A stretch of DNA of 64,000 nt, from positions 219,432-283,431 of the forward strand of contig NZ_QTVG01000005.1 in NCBI RefSeq assembly GCF_003460505.1, given 5' to 3'. The stretch's first letter is position 1. The number at the start of each line of letters is the position of its first letter. The position numbers and the translations under genes were made by a program. The DNA comes from Eubacterium sp. AF36-5BH. Its GTDB lineage: Bacteria > Bacillota > Clostridia > Lachnospirales > Lachnospiraceae. This document shows positions 25,155-33,794 of this stretch, in pieces. Below the pieces are notes generated by a model. The model worked only from the letters and a program-made list of their open reading frames with translations. It searched no databases and was not told the DNA's origin.

Positions 25155-27074
25155 TTATTTTGAGTTTCCTGTTTGAAGTCTGTAATATGTTCCTTTTTGT
25201 TCCATTAATTCATCGTGACTACCACGTTCAATAATTCTTCCCTGTTCAAGTACCATAATACAATCACTGTTCTTTATGGTTGAAAGTCTGTGGGCAATAA
25301 CAAATGTTGTACGACCTTCCATTAAGGCATCCATACCCTCTTGTACAATTCTTTCAGTTCTTGTATCAATACTTGATGTAGCTTCATCTAAAATTAATGC
25401 AGGTGGATTAGCAACAGCTGCTCTTGCAATAGCAAGTAACTGTCTTTGACCTTGTGAAAGGTTTCCACCATCACCTTTAATTAAAGTATTGTAGCCTTCA
25501 GGTAATCTTCTAATAAAACTATCGGCATTAGCTAATTTTGCAGCAGCTATTACTTCTTCATCAGTTGCATCTAGCTTACCGTATCTGATGTTTTCCATAA
25601 TTGTTCCTGTAAACAAATGTGTATCCTGTAAAACAATACCAAGGGAACGTCTTAAATCATCTTTTTTGATTTTATTAATATTGATTCCATCATATCTGAT
25701 TTTTCCATCCTGTATGTCATAGAATCTGTTAATAAGGTTTGTAATAGTTGTTTTTCCAGCACCTGTTGAGCCTACAAAAGCAATTTTCTGGCCAGGTTTT
25801 GCATATAATTTAACGTCATGTAAAACAATCTTGTCATCGTTATATCCAAAATCAACTCCATCAAATACAACTTCCCCCTTCATTTCCTTATAGGTTGTTG
25901 TATTATCTTCCTTATGGTAATGCTTCCAAGCCCACATACCTGTACGTTCCTTACATTCAACGATTTCGCCGTTTTCTTTTTTACAACGTACTAATGTAAC
26001 ATAACCGTCATCAACTTCGGGTTCTTCTGTAAGAAGTTTAAATATTCTATCAGCACCTGCTAATGCCATAACAATACTGTTCATCTGCATTGTAACCTGA
26101 TTAATTGGTTGGGCAAACTGCTTATTATATTGCAGGAAACTTACCAAAGCTCCCGGAGATAAAGTAAAGCCCATAAATCCGTTAATTGCAATAACAGCAC
26201 CAAAACATGCACATAAAACATAACTTAAGTTACCAAGCTGTGCATTACAAGGTCCTATTACATTTGCAAATTTATTTGCATTATTAGCTGAATGATAAAG
26301 CTTATTATTGATTTCATCAAATTCTTCTATTGCCTCATCTTCATGACAGAAAACTTTTACAACTTTCTGACCTGCCATCATTTCTTCAATATAACCATTT
26401 ACAGCACCTAAGTCCTTCTGCTGTGCCAGGAAAAATCTACCTGAAAGACTTGTAAGCTTCTTTGAAACAAACATCATTAAAGCAACCATAATAATTGTGA
26501 GTATTGTTAATGGAAAACTTAATGTAATCATGGCAACAAGTACACTTACTACAGTAATTACACTATTAATAATCTGTGGTAAAGACTGACTTACCATCTG
26601 TCTTAATGTATCAATATCATTTGTATACATTGACATAATGTCCCCATGTGCATGTGTGTCAAAATATTTAATTGGAAGTGACTGCATGTGGTTAAACATT
26701 TCTATTCTTAAGTCTTTTAATGTTCCCTGTGTAACAAAAACCATTATTTCAGACTGTGCAAAGGTTGCTATAATACCAATACCATAAAAAACACCAACTC
26801 TACCCATGGCACCAAGAAGTGGTCCAAAGTCGTTACTGCCTTTTGTTATCATTGGTAAAATGTATTGGTCAATTAAAGCCTTCATAAACCATGTTCCCTG
26901 AACATTTGCCAAAACGTTTGTAACAATACATATAAGAACAATAATTAAATGTGGTGCATAATGCTTGCCCATAAACTTTAATATCTGGCCCATTATTCTA
27001 AATGGATGATCAATTTTCTGTCTAGGTCCCATCTGATGTTTTCCAGGACCCTTAACTGTTTTTGGCTGTGCCAT
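25155..27074 (-). CDS. ABC exporter half-transporter, canonical Walker subunit
   Basis: 639 residues: an N-terminal tail, six membrane helices (about 40-340) and an ATPase domain. The Walker A is GSTGAGKTT and Walker B LILDEATSSID with the catalytic Glu, but the signature is LSQGQ instead of LSGGQ. Partnered with the next gene this forms a heterodimer with one consensus and one degenerate ATP site, as in TM287/288 and BmrCD. Its start overlaps the stop of the partner gene (TAATG). Substrate unknown; MarR linkage suggests drug or toxic-compound export. Confidence 0.93.
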   Translation of the reverse strand: MAQPKTVKGPGKHQMGPRQKIDHPFRIMGQILKFMGKHYAPHLIIVLICIVTNVLANVQGTWFMKALIDQYILPMITKGSNDFGPLLGAMGRVGVFYGIGIIATFAQSEIMVFVTQGTLKDLRIEMFNHMQSLPIKYFDTHAHGDIMSMYTNDIDTLRQMVSQSLPQIINSVITVVSVLVAMITLSFPLTILTIIMVALMMFVSKKLTSLSGRFFLAQQKDLGAVNGYIEEMMAGQKVVKVFCHEDEAIEEFDEINNKLYHSANNANKFANVIGPCNAQLGNLSYVLCACFGAVIAINGFMGFTLSPGALVSFLQYNKQFAQPINQVTMQMNSIVMALAGADRIFKLLTEEPEVDDGYVTLVRCKKENGEIVECKERTGMWAWKHYHKEDNTTTYKEMKGEVVFDGVDFGYNDDKIVLHDVKLYAKPGQKIAFVGSTGAGKTTITNLINRFYDIQDGKIRYDGININKIKKDDLRRSLGIVLQDTHLFTGTIMENIRYGKLDATDEEVIAAAKLANADSFIRRLPEGYNTLIKGDGGNLSQGQRQLLAIARAAVANPPALILDEATSSIDTRTERIVQEGMDALMEGRTTFVIAHRLSTIKNSDCIMVLEQGRIIERGSHDELMEQKGTYYRLQTGNSK

Positions 27075-28873
27075 TACATTTCACCTCCATTCTTGTCAAA
27101 ATCACCATTATCGTTTGTCTGCTGTAAATAAACTTCTCTATAAATTTCGTTATTGTCTTTTAGATAATCATGTGTGCCTATTTCATTTATTTTTCCATCG
27201 TCCATAACAATGATTCTGTCTGCATCCTGAACTGATGAAATTCTCTGTGCAATAATAATTTTTGTTGTGTCAGGAATTTCTTCCCTAAAAGCTTTTCTGA
27301 TTTTTGCATCTGTAACTGTATCAACAGCACTTGTTGAGTCATCCAAAATCAAAATCTTTGGATTCTTTAGTAATGCTCTGGCAATACATAGACGCTGCTT
27401 TTGACCACCTGAAACATTGGTACCGCCCTGTTCAATATGTGTATTATATTTATCAGGCATTCTTTCAATAAATTCATCTGCACATGCTAATTTACAGACT
27501 CTAATACACTCTTCATCTGTTGCCTCAGGATTTCCCCATCTAAGGTTATCAAGAATACTTCCTGTAAATAAAACATTGCTCTGTAGCACAACACTAACTT
27601 CCTGTCTTACAGTTTCCAAATCGTAAGATCTAACATCTTTTCCGCCAATGCTAACATAACTTTCGATTGGTTCTTCACCATCTTTTACCGCCTGCTCTTC
27701 AATGTCATATAATCTACTGATTAAGTTTACCAAACTTGACTTAGCACTACCTGTACCACCAATAATACCTATTGTTTCACCTGACTTAATTTTAACATTA
27801 ATATTTTCAAGTATTGGTTTTTCGCTTTTACTGTTATATCTAAATGTTACATTCTTAAATTCAATACTTCCGTCAGGTACATCAAAGTCAGGGTCTTCTG
27901 GATTTGTAATGTCAGGCTTTTCATTTAACACTTCTACAATACGTCTTGCACTTGCCATAGACATTGTAATCATTACGAATACCATTGATAACATCATAAG
28001 ATTCATAAGAATGTTCATACAATAAGCAAGCATTGATGTTAAGTTACCTGTTGTAAGACCAAGTGCTGCGTTATTACCACTTGCCACTATCATGTGTGCT
28101 CCAACCCAGCTGATTAACAATATACATGTATATACTGTTGTCATCATTACCGGATTGTTTAAAGCAACAATGCCTTCAGCTTTTACAAACATTTTGTAAA
28201 TAGCTTCGCTGGCTTTTCCAAATTTTTTCTTTTCATGGTCCTCTCTAACGTACGCCTTAACAACTCTCATGGCTGTTACATTTTCCTGAACGCTTTCATT
28301 TAAGGCATCGTATTTCTTAAATACCTGATTAAAATATTTAAAAGCGAACTTAATAATTAATGCACAAATACAACCTAAAATAATAACAGCAATTAAGTAT
28401 ATAGATGCTAATCGTGGGGATACCGTAAATGCCATAATCATGGCAACAATCAAACTAAATGGAGCTCTAACAGCCATTCTAAGTATCATCTGATAAGCAT
28501 TCTGCATATTTGTTACATCAGTTGTCAGTCTTGTAACCAAACCTGCTGTGCTGAACTTATCAATATTAGAAAAGCTAAAAGTCTGTATGTTTTCAAACAT
28601 TGCTTTTCTTAGGTTTCTTGCGAAGCCGGCTGAAGCATTAGCTCCAAATACACCACCAAGGTATCCGGAAATTAAACCTGCAATTGCAAGAACAATCATT
28701 ATACATGCTGTTCTGTAAATACTGTTTAAATCACCTGAACCAATCGAATCAATAATTGTTGCCATCAAAAGTGGTATAAAGTTTTCAACAATTACTTCTG
28801 CTAACATGGCAATAGGTGTAAGAATGGATACCAGTTTAAATTCTTTAATCTGTTTTCCTAATGTCTTTAACAT
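27074..28873 (-). CDS. ABC exporter half-transporter, degenerate Walker B subunit
   Basis: 599 residues with six membrane helices and an ATPase domain. The Walker A reads GGTGSAKSS, with Ala in place of the usual Gly before Lys. The Walker B ends LILDDSTSAVD, so the catalytic Glu is an Asp. The signature VSGGQ is canonical. Together with LSQGQ in the partner this makes one degenerate and one competent ATP site. AGGAGG lies 9 bases before the ATG. It is the first transporter gene after the MarR regulator, 39 bases away. Confidence 0.93.
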   Translation of the reverse strand: MLKTLGKQIKEFKLVSILTPIAMLAEVIVENFIPLLMATIIDSIGSGDLNSIYRTACIMIVLAIAGLISGYLGGVFGANASAGFARNLRKAMFENIQTFSFSNIDKFSTAGLVTRLTTDVTNMQNAYQMILRMAVRAPFSLIVAMIMAFTVSPRLASIYLIAVIILGCICALIIKFAFKYFNQVFKKYDALNESVQENVTAMRVVKAYVREDHEKKKFGKASEAIYKMFVKAEGIVALNNPVMMTTVYTCILLISWVGAHMIVASGNNAALGLTTGNLTSMLAYCMNILMNLMMLSMVFVMITMSMASARRIVEVLNEKPDITNPEDPDFDVPDGSIEFKNVTFRYNSKSEKPILENINVKIKSGETIGIIGGTGSAKSSLVNLISRLYDIEEQAVKDGEEPIESYVSIGGKDVRSYDLETVRQEVSVVLQSNVLFTGSILDNLRWGNPEATDEECIRVCKLACADEFIERMPDKYNTHIEQGGTNVSGGQKQRLCIARALLKNPKILILDDSTSAVDTVTDAKIRKAFREEIPDTTKIIIAQRISSVQDADRIIVMDDGKINEIGTHDYLKDNNEIYREVYLQQTNDNGDFDKNGGEM

Positions 28874-28912
28874 TTTAATCTATCCTCCTACTTAAATTCT
28901 TCATATAAAAAT

Positions 28913-29386
28913 TTACTTTCTAATTGTTTTATGTAAACATTTTAAATCTTCTTCGTTAAGCTGACTGTCATCTAATAAATTGGCATACAATCTTTCAAGA
29001 AAGTTTTCCAATTTGTTTTTTTCATCATCATTGAAACCCTTAACCAGGATTTCTTCTGTTTTAGATTTATATAAATCTAACTTTTCCTTAATACCGTATG
29101 CTTCTTTCGTAACATAAATATTTTTGAATTTCTTGTTATCCTCATCTATTTTAATGTCAATTAAATTTTTGTCCTTCATTCTATTTAAAATTCCTGACAT
29201 GGTAGAATGCTTAACTTCAAATTCCTGACACAAACATTTCTGTGTTACTTTCTGGTCGGGATGATGTAATAAATACATTAATACATGCATCTGACTGTTA
29301 GTTAATCCACTCTTTTCTAAATTGCGGTCCATACGCAATTTAAATAACCTATCAATACGTTTAATCTGATGACCTAAATCCTCCAT
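28913..29386 (-). CDS. MarR-family transcriptional regulator
   Basis: 157 residues from the ATG at 29384-29386 (MEDLGHQIKRIDRLFKLRMD), 7 bases after AAGGAG; an upstream ATG six codons earlier overlaps the ribosome-binding site. The winged helix is seen in LTNSQMHVLMYLLHHPDQKVTQKCLCQEFEVKHSTMSGILNRMKDKNLI. It heads an operon with the two ABC exporter genes and probably represses it and itself: a 26-bp palindrome lies in its promoter region. Confidence 0.92.
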   Translation of the reverse strand: MEDLGHQIKRIDRLFKLRMDRNLEKSGLTNSQMHVLMYLLHHPDQKVTQKCLCQEFEVKHSTMSGILNRMKDKNLIDIKIDEDNKKFKNIYVTKEAYGIKEKLDLYKSKTEEILVKGFNDDEKNKLENFLERLYANLLDDSQLNEEDLKCLHKTIRK

Positions 29387-29407
29387 AAAAATTCTCCTTA
29401 ACATAAT

Positions 29408-29451
29408 AAAAGAGCTACGACATGTAGCACGCTACATATCGTAACTCTTTT
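29408..29451. promoter_or_regulatory. palindrome at the marR promoter: likely operator
   Basis: The core at 29417-29442 has 12-bp arms ACGACATGTAGC and GCTACATATCGT around AC, with a single mismatch. Pairing continues outward (AAGAG / CTCTT). It lies downstream of, or across, the -10 region of the putative marR promoter. That is typical for MarR operators. The T-runs on both strands also allow a bidirectional terminator for the coaE side. Confidence 0.65.
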
Positions 29452-29455
29452 TAAT

Positions 29456-29466
29456 ATTATAGTCAA
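29456..29466 (-). promoter_or_regulatory. promoter elements of the marR-ABC operon
   Basis: On the minus strand TTGACT (29461-29466) overlaps a TATAAT (29456-29461). Two readings are possible: TATAAT as -10 with a poor -35 upstream, or TTGACT as -35 with TACGAT 17 bases downstream, inside the palindrome. Either way the palindrome overlaps the start region. Confidence 0.45.
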
Positions 29467-29530
29467 TATATTTTTTTATTTTTCAGTTAAATAATATAAC
29501 AACCTATAAATAGATTATAAATCAAACTAT

Positions 29531-30112
29531 TTATATACAGGCGCTTGTATTAAGGATTAAATCAATCTGTTCCCTTGTGTTTTCTTCTGAATATGAATTG
29601 TCAATAAATTCATCAGCCACTTTATTATATTCTTCATCAGCCGGCTGACTTTCAATAACACTGATACACTTTTCTTTAGAGTAACCTCTTGTCTGTATTA
29701 GTCGTTTAATTCTTGTATCCCTGTTACAAAAAACAAACCAAAGTTCGTCACAATATTGTTCAACTCCGGAACCTAATAAAATTGCTGACTCTACAACTAT
29801 AATTCTGTTTTTGGATGACTTAATTCTTGAGACAATTTCCTTAACAGCTCCAGGGTGGGTAATACTGTTTAATTTTTCAAGTTGTTCCTTGTTATTAAAA
29901 ACAATCTCCGCAAGTTTTTTGCTATCAATTTTATTATCAGCTATGACTTCAGGAAATGTTTTCACAATTTCATTGTATACATCATTTCCGGGAAGCATAA
30001 CTTCTTTTGCCACCTTATCTGCTTCAATTATGTTTGCCTCATAGTTATTTTCCAAATAGTTAAGTACCGTTGACTTACCTGAGCCAACGCCTCCCATCAC
30101 ACCAATAATCAT
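29531..30112 (-). CDS. coaE: dephospho-CoA kinase
   Basis: 193 residues, normal for CoaE, the last step of coenzyme A synthesis. P-loop GVMGGVGSGKST at the N-terminus, then EADKVAKEVMLPG, LNSITHPGAVKEI and VVESAILLGSG. It follows polA by 29 bases; polA-coaE pairing is common in Firmicutes. Confidence 0.96.
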   Translation of the reverse strand: MIIGVMGGVGSGKSTVLNYLENNYEANIIEADKVAKEVMLPGNDVYNEIVKTFPEVIADNKIDSKKLAEIVFNNKEQLEKLNSITHPGAVKEIVSRIKSSKNRIIVVESAILLGSGVEQYCDELWFVFCNRDTRIKRLIQTRGYSKEKCISVIESQPADEEYNKVADEFIDNSYSEENTREQIDLILNTSACI

Positions 30113-30141
30113 TTTTTATATCCTTCGTTATCTTTTATATT

Positions 30142-32787
30142 TTAATGAGCTTCATCCCAATTGTTTCCTACTTTTGCTTCAACAAGAAGTGGTACTTCAA
30201 GATTTGCTGCCTGAGACATTTCATTTATTAAAATATCTTTTACCTGTTCCACTTCTTCCTTTTTTGCCTCGATTAAAAGTTCATCGTGAACCTGTAGAAC
30301 AATTCTTGATACTAAATTGTTATTTTTTAAGGCTTTGTCCACATTAATCATGGCAATTTTCATAATATCTGCAGCAGTTCCCTGAATTGGGGCATTCATT
30401 GCTACTCTTTCACCAAACTGTCTTCTCATAAAATTAGACTCTTTTAATTCAGGAATAGGTCTTTTTCTGCCAAACATTGTAACAGAATAACCTTTTTCTT
30501 TTGCACTGTTTACAGAATTATCTAAGAACTGCTTAATGCTCGGATAACTTTCAAAATAATTGTTAATGTACTGCTGTGCTTCTTTTTTGCCAATTGATAA
30601 ATCCTGACTTAAACCAAAAGAACTTATGCCATAAACAATTCCGAAGTTTACAGCTTTTGCATTACTTCTTTGTGTTTTAGTAACTTCTTCAATTGGGACA
30701 CCAAAAACAAGTGAAGCTGTAGCAGCATGTATATCTTTTGAATGTTTATAGGCATTAATCAAATTAGCATCACCTGACATATGGGCTAAAATTCTAAGTT
30801 CAATCTGAGAATAATCGGCATCTACAAATACGCACCCTTCTTTTGGAACAAAAACTTTTCTTAGCTGTCTGCCAATTTCTGTTCTAACAGGAATATTTTG
30901 TAAATTAGGTTCTGTACTGCTGATTCTTCCTGTTGCAGTAATTGTCTGGTTAAATTTTCCGTATATTCTGCTGTCATCTTTTATAAAAACACTTAATCCA
31001 TCTGCGTAAGTAGATTTCAACTTAGTTAATTGTCTATACTCCAGTACATCTTTAACAAATGGATAATCCGGTTCTAATTTTTCCAAAACAGAAGCTGATG
31101 TGGAAAAACCTGTTTTTGTTTTCTTACCACCTGGTAATCCCATTTCTCCAAAAAGTATTTCACCTAGCTGTTTTGGTGAATTAATGTTAAATTCGTGACC
31201 GGCACTTTCGTAGATTTTCTTTTCTAAATCAGCAATTTTGATACCAAGTTCATCGCCATATTTCTTTAAGGCCTCACCATCAACTTTTATACCAATGTTC
31301 TCCATGTTAAATAAAGCAATTGATAAAGGTTTCTCGATGTTATTGTATACAGCCTCCATTTCCAATTCTTTTAATTTCTCCTGAACAGGCTGAAAACCTT
31401 TATAGAAAATAAATGCGTTATAGCAGGCATATCTCATTTGATTTTCAACTATTTCAATAGATGGTGTTTCCTTCTTTTTTGTCTTTGGAAAAATTTCCTC
31501 ATAAGTTGGAACTGTCATTGAAAGATAGTCCCTTGCAACATCATCATAATTATAAGAATGACCATTTGGATTAATTAAATATTGCATTAAACCTAAATCT
31601 TCAAGATTTATATATTTTTCATCAACTAATGATGTTTCAAAAAGATTATTGTTCTCTTTTATATCAGTTGTGTAAATCTTTGTTTTATCAACCATTTCTT
31701 TTAACTTATCTTTGATATATTCTTTTGTAATAAATCCTACTACCGGTATATAATATATTTTTTCTTCACTTAAACATAAACCTATACCGAAAATATCAGT
31801 TTCATTTAATATAAATAAGCCTACCTGCTCACTGTTATTTATACATTCGTTAAAAATTTCTTCTGCTTCAACGTAATCATTAACTAATTTAAAATTCTCC
31901 TCTATGTCCATTGATGCTGAAACATTAGAAAATCTTGATATCATACTCTTTAATTCAAGTTCTTTTATTATGTCTAAAGCTTCTTCTGTATAAATATCTC
32001 CAAAAACACACTCTGACGGTTTAACACCTACAGGTGATTCAATATTAATTGTTGCCAAAACTTTACTCATTTTTGCCAATTCGAAATGATTAATTAAGGC
32101 ATTTCTGTTTCTTGTGTTTGAAATTTCATCTGCGTGTTCTAATGCATTTTCAATTGAACCAAACTGAGAAATAATGGCAGTAGCTCCCTTTTCTCCAATT
32201 CCCGGCACACCCGGTATGTTGTCAGAAGAATCCCCCATTAAAGCCTTTACGTCAATAAATTCAAAAGGTGTCACCTTATATAAAGCCTTTACGTCTTCTG
32301 TATTATATCGTTCAATTGTTGTTTGACCTTTTTTTGTTTTAGGAATACAAACAGTTATTTTTTCAGATGCAAGCTGCAATAAATCCCTGTCACCGGAATA
32401 AATGCACACATCCATACCTTCTTTTTCACCTTCTTTACACATAGTTCCTATTACATCATCTGCTTCATAACCCGGAAGTTCAATTACCGTAATATTCATT
32501 TTCTTTAGCAAATCCTTGATAATTGGAACCTGCTCCCTTAATTCAGGTAACATAGGTTTTCTTGTTCCTTTATACTCCTTAAACATTTCATGTCTGAACG
32601 TTGGCTGATGAACATCAAATGCAACTGCAAAATGAGTTGGCTGCTCGTCATCTATAAATTTAAACATCATATTAAGGAAGCCGAATACTGCATTAGTATG
32701 TACTCCTTTTGTATTTCCAAATAAAGGAACTCCGTAAAAAGCCCTGTTTAATATACTGTGTCCGTCAATTAATAATAATTTATTCAT
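30142..32787 (-). CDS. polA: DNA polymerase I
   Basis: 881 residues. The N-terminal 5'-3' exonuclease (about 1-290) has AVAFDVHQPTFRHEM, DRDLLQLA and the MGDSSDNIPGVPGIGEK helix-hairpin-helix. The middle 3'-5' exonuclease-like region lacks the DxE motif (GLFILNETD), so proofreading is probably absent, as in Bacillus Pol I. The C-terminal polymerase has NLQNIPVRTEIGRQLRK, DADYSQIELRILAH and QVHDELLIE. It acts in repair and Okazaki fragment maturation. Confidence 0.97.
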   Translation of the reverse strand: MNKLLLIDGHSILNRAFYGVPLFGNTKGVHTNAVFGFLNMMFKFIDDEQPTHFAVAFDVHQPTFRHEMFKEYKGTRKPMLPELREQVPIIKDLLKKMNITVIELPGYEADDVIGTMCKEGEKEGMDVCIYSGDRDLLQLASEKITVCIPKTKKGQTTIERYNTEDVKALYKVTPFEFIDVKALMGDSSDNIPGVPGIGEKGATAIISQFGSIENALEHADEISNTRNRNALINHFELAKMSKVLATINIESPVGVKPSECVFGDIYTEEALDIIKELELKSMISRFSNVSASMDIEENFKLVNDYVEAEEIFNECINNSEQVGLFILNETDIFGIGLCLSEEKIYYIPVVGFITKEYIKDKLKEMVDKTKIYTTDIKENNNLFETSLVDEKYINLEDLGLMQYLINPNGHSYNYDDVARDYLSMTVPTYEEIFPKTKKKETPSIEIVENQMRYACYNAFIFYKGFQPVQEKLKELEMEAVYNNIEKPLSIALFNMENIGIKVDGEALKKYGDELGIKIADLEKKIYESAGHEFNINSPKQLGEILFGEMGLPGGKKTKTGFSTSASVLEKLEPDYPFVKDVLEYRQLTKLKSTYADGLSVFIKDDSRIYGKFNQTITATGRISSTEPNLQNIPVRTEIGRQLRKVFVPKEGCVFVDADYSQIELRILAHMSGDANLINAYKHSKDIHAATASLVFGVPIEEVTKTQRSNAKAVNFGIVYGISSFGLSQDLSIGKKEAQQYINNYFESYPSIKQFLDNSVNSAKEKGYSVTMFGRKRPIPELKESNFMRRQFGERVAMNAPIQGTAADIMKIAMINVDKALKNNNLVSRIVLQVHDELLIEAKKEEVEQVKDILINEMSQAANLEVPLLVEAKVGNNWDEAH

Positions 32788-32813
32788 GTCTACCTCGTTT
32801 TAAATAATATTTG

Positions 32814-33164
32814 TTAAAATAAAATAATTTTCACTATAACATAGGAAAATGTGGAAAGAACAATTGCTAAAATGGCAATAATTGAAATTCGTGCAGCTTT
32901 TTTATAGGACTTTTGCCTTTGTAAATATTCATCATAGTATTCAATTAAATCCTGCAATTCTTCCTCTGCCTTCTTCGTCTCCTCACCCTCAAAAGGAGCC
33001 GGCACATCTTCCAAACCTCTATGTATAGTATAATACAACTGTAATTCTTCCATACAATCTTTGCATTCTTTTGCATGACTGAGAAAATCTTCTAAATCTT
33101 CTGAATATTCAATTCTATCAAAAATAAAATCATTTATTTTCTCCTGAAACACTTCGCAATTCAT
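32814..33164 (-). CDS. small zinc-finger (zf-HC2-like) membrane protein
   Basis: 116 residues. The N-terminal part has Cys3 and His30-x3-Cys34-x2-Cys37 (SHAKECKDCMEE), the HC2 pattern of anti-sigma factors. A charged linker leads to one membrane segment at the C-terminus (about 90-114). No sigma factor gene is adjacent: polA lies 27 bases downstream. It could be an anti-sigma-like or other regulatory membrane protein; function not assigned. Confidence 0.75.
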   Translation of the reverse strand: MNCEVFQEKINDFIFDRIEYSEDLEDFLSHAKECKDCMEELQLYYTIHRGLEDVPAPFEGEETKKAEEELQDLIEYYDEYLQRQKSYKKAARISIIAILAIVLSTFSYVIVKIILF

Positions 33165-33314
33165 ATTTACCCTCGTTTCATCTTACATTTATTCGCTCAT
33201 TTTGTACTTTTTTATTTAAAATCCAATTGCTCATTTTGTTTTTATTCAATTCAAATCTCATTTTTCTTTTTTAAGCTAATTAAAAATTTTTCTGAAATCA
33301 ATTATACATTTTTA

Positions 33315-33343
33315 TTGACATTTATACAACAAAATGATAAGAT
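33315..33343 (+). promoter_or_regulatory. promoter of tRNA-Leu
   Basis: A perfect TTGACA (33315-33320), a 17-base spacer and TAAGAT (33338-33343) stand about 12 bases before the tRNA 5' end. Confidence 0.8.
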
Positions 33344-33354
33344 TTTTATTGCTT

Positions 33355-33436
33355 GCGGATATGGCGGAATGGCAGACGCATCAGACTCAAAATCTGACGC
33401 CCATAAAGCGTGTGGGTTCAAGTCCCACTATCCGCA
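33355..33436 (+). tRNA. tRNA-Leu (anticodon CAA)
   Basis: A class II tRNA of 82 bases. The acceptor stem is GCGGATA (33355-33361) paired with TATCCGC (33429-33435). The anticodon stem TCAGA/TCTGA encloses loop CTCAAAA, giving anticodon CAA (reads UUG). The T arm has GTGGG TTCAAGT CCCAC. A variable arm of leucine type lies between. The 3' CCA is not encoded. It has its own promoter and terminator. Confidence 0.96.
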
Positions 33437-33442
33437 TTGATT

Positions 33443-33468
33443 AACACCACATAATGTGGTGTTTTTTT
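33443..33468 (+). terminator. terminator of tRNA-Leu
   Basis: Perfect inverted repeat ACACCACA / TGTGGTGT with a 2-base centre, followed by seven T. Confidence 0.9.
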
Positions 33469-33794
33469 ATGTAATAAGAAACGTTCCACTAGGGATGTAC
33501 ACTCGCGTGAAAGGAAAAATGTTCCACTAAGAACGCACCCTGGTGTAATAAAACAATAGTTACATGATAACACGCACTCAGGTTATACATTAATGCAAAA
33601 AAGCCAATTTCTACTGTAAATCATAATACAATTAACTATATTCAACAGTTTTAATTGTATTGCTACTTACATAGAAATTGACTTTTTTTAGTTTCTTTTA
33701 TTTTGACTTTTTTTAGTAACTGTTTTTTTATTATTCTTGCTAATTTTTCTCTGCATATTTGAACAATTATTGAAAACAATGTAATATCTTTAAA
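33469..33794. repeat. non-coding stretch with imperfect direct repeats and a nested inverted repeat
   Basis: No convincing gene is present in these 326 bases. GTTCCACTA occurs at 33483-33491 and 33521-33529, each followed by a related GTAC/GCACYC...GGTGT-like stretch, and a third partial copy lies near 33570. A nested inverted repeat at 33597-33688 follows: outer arms of 17 bases (AAAAAAG, one mismatch, CAATTTCTA) and inner arms ATACAATTAA / TTAATTGTAT. It could end the 33795 gene on the minus strand, or encode a small structured RNA, or be a remnant of a mobile element. Confidence 0.5.
33597..33688. terminator. 92-base nested hairpin, possible bidirectional terminator
   Basis: Left arm 33597-33613 and right arm 33672-33688 pair with one mismatch. 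Inside, 33626-33635 pairs with 33651-33660. T-runs flank it on both strands. It lies 107 bases after the stop of the minus-strand zinc-ribbon gene. Confidence 0.5.

Noticed and set aside
33483..33580. CRISPR-like spacing of the GTTCCACTA repeats
   Set aside because: Only two clear copies of 9 bases and a vague third; units are too degenerate and there are no cas genes.
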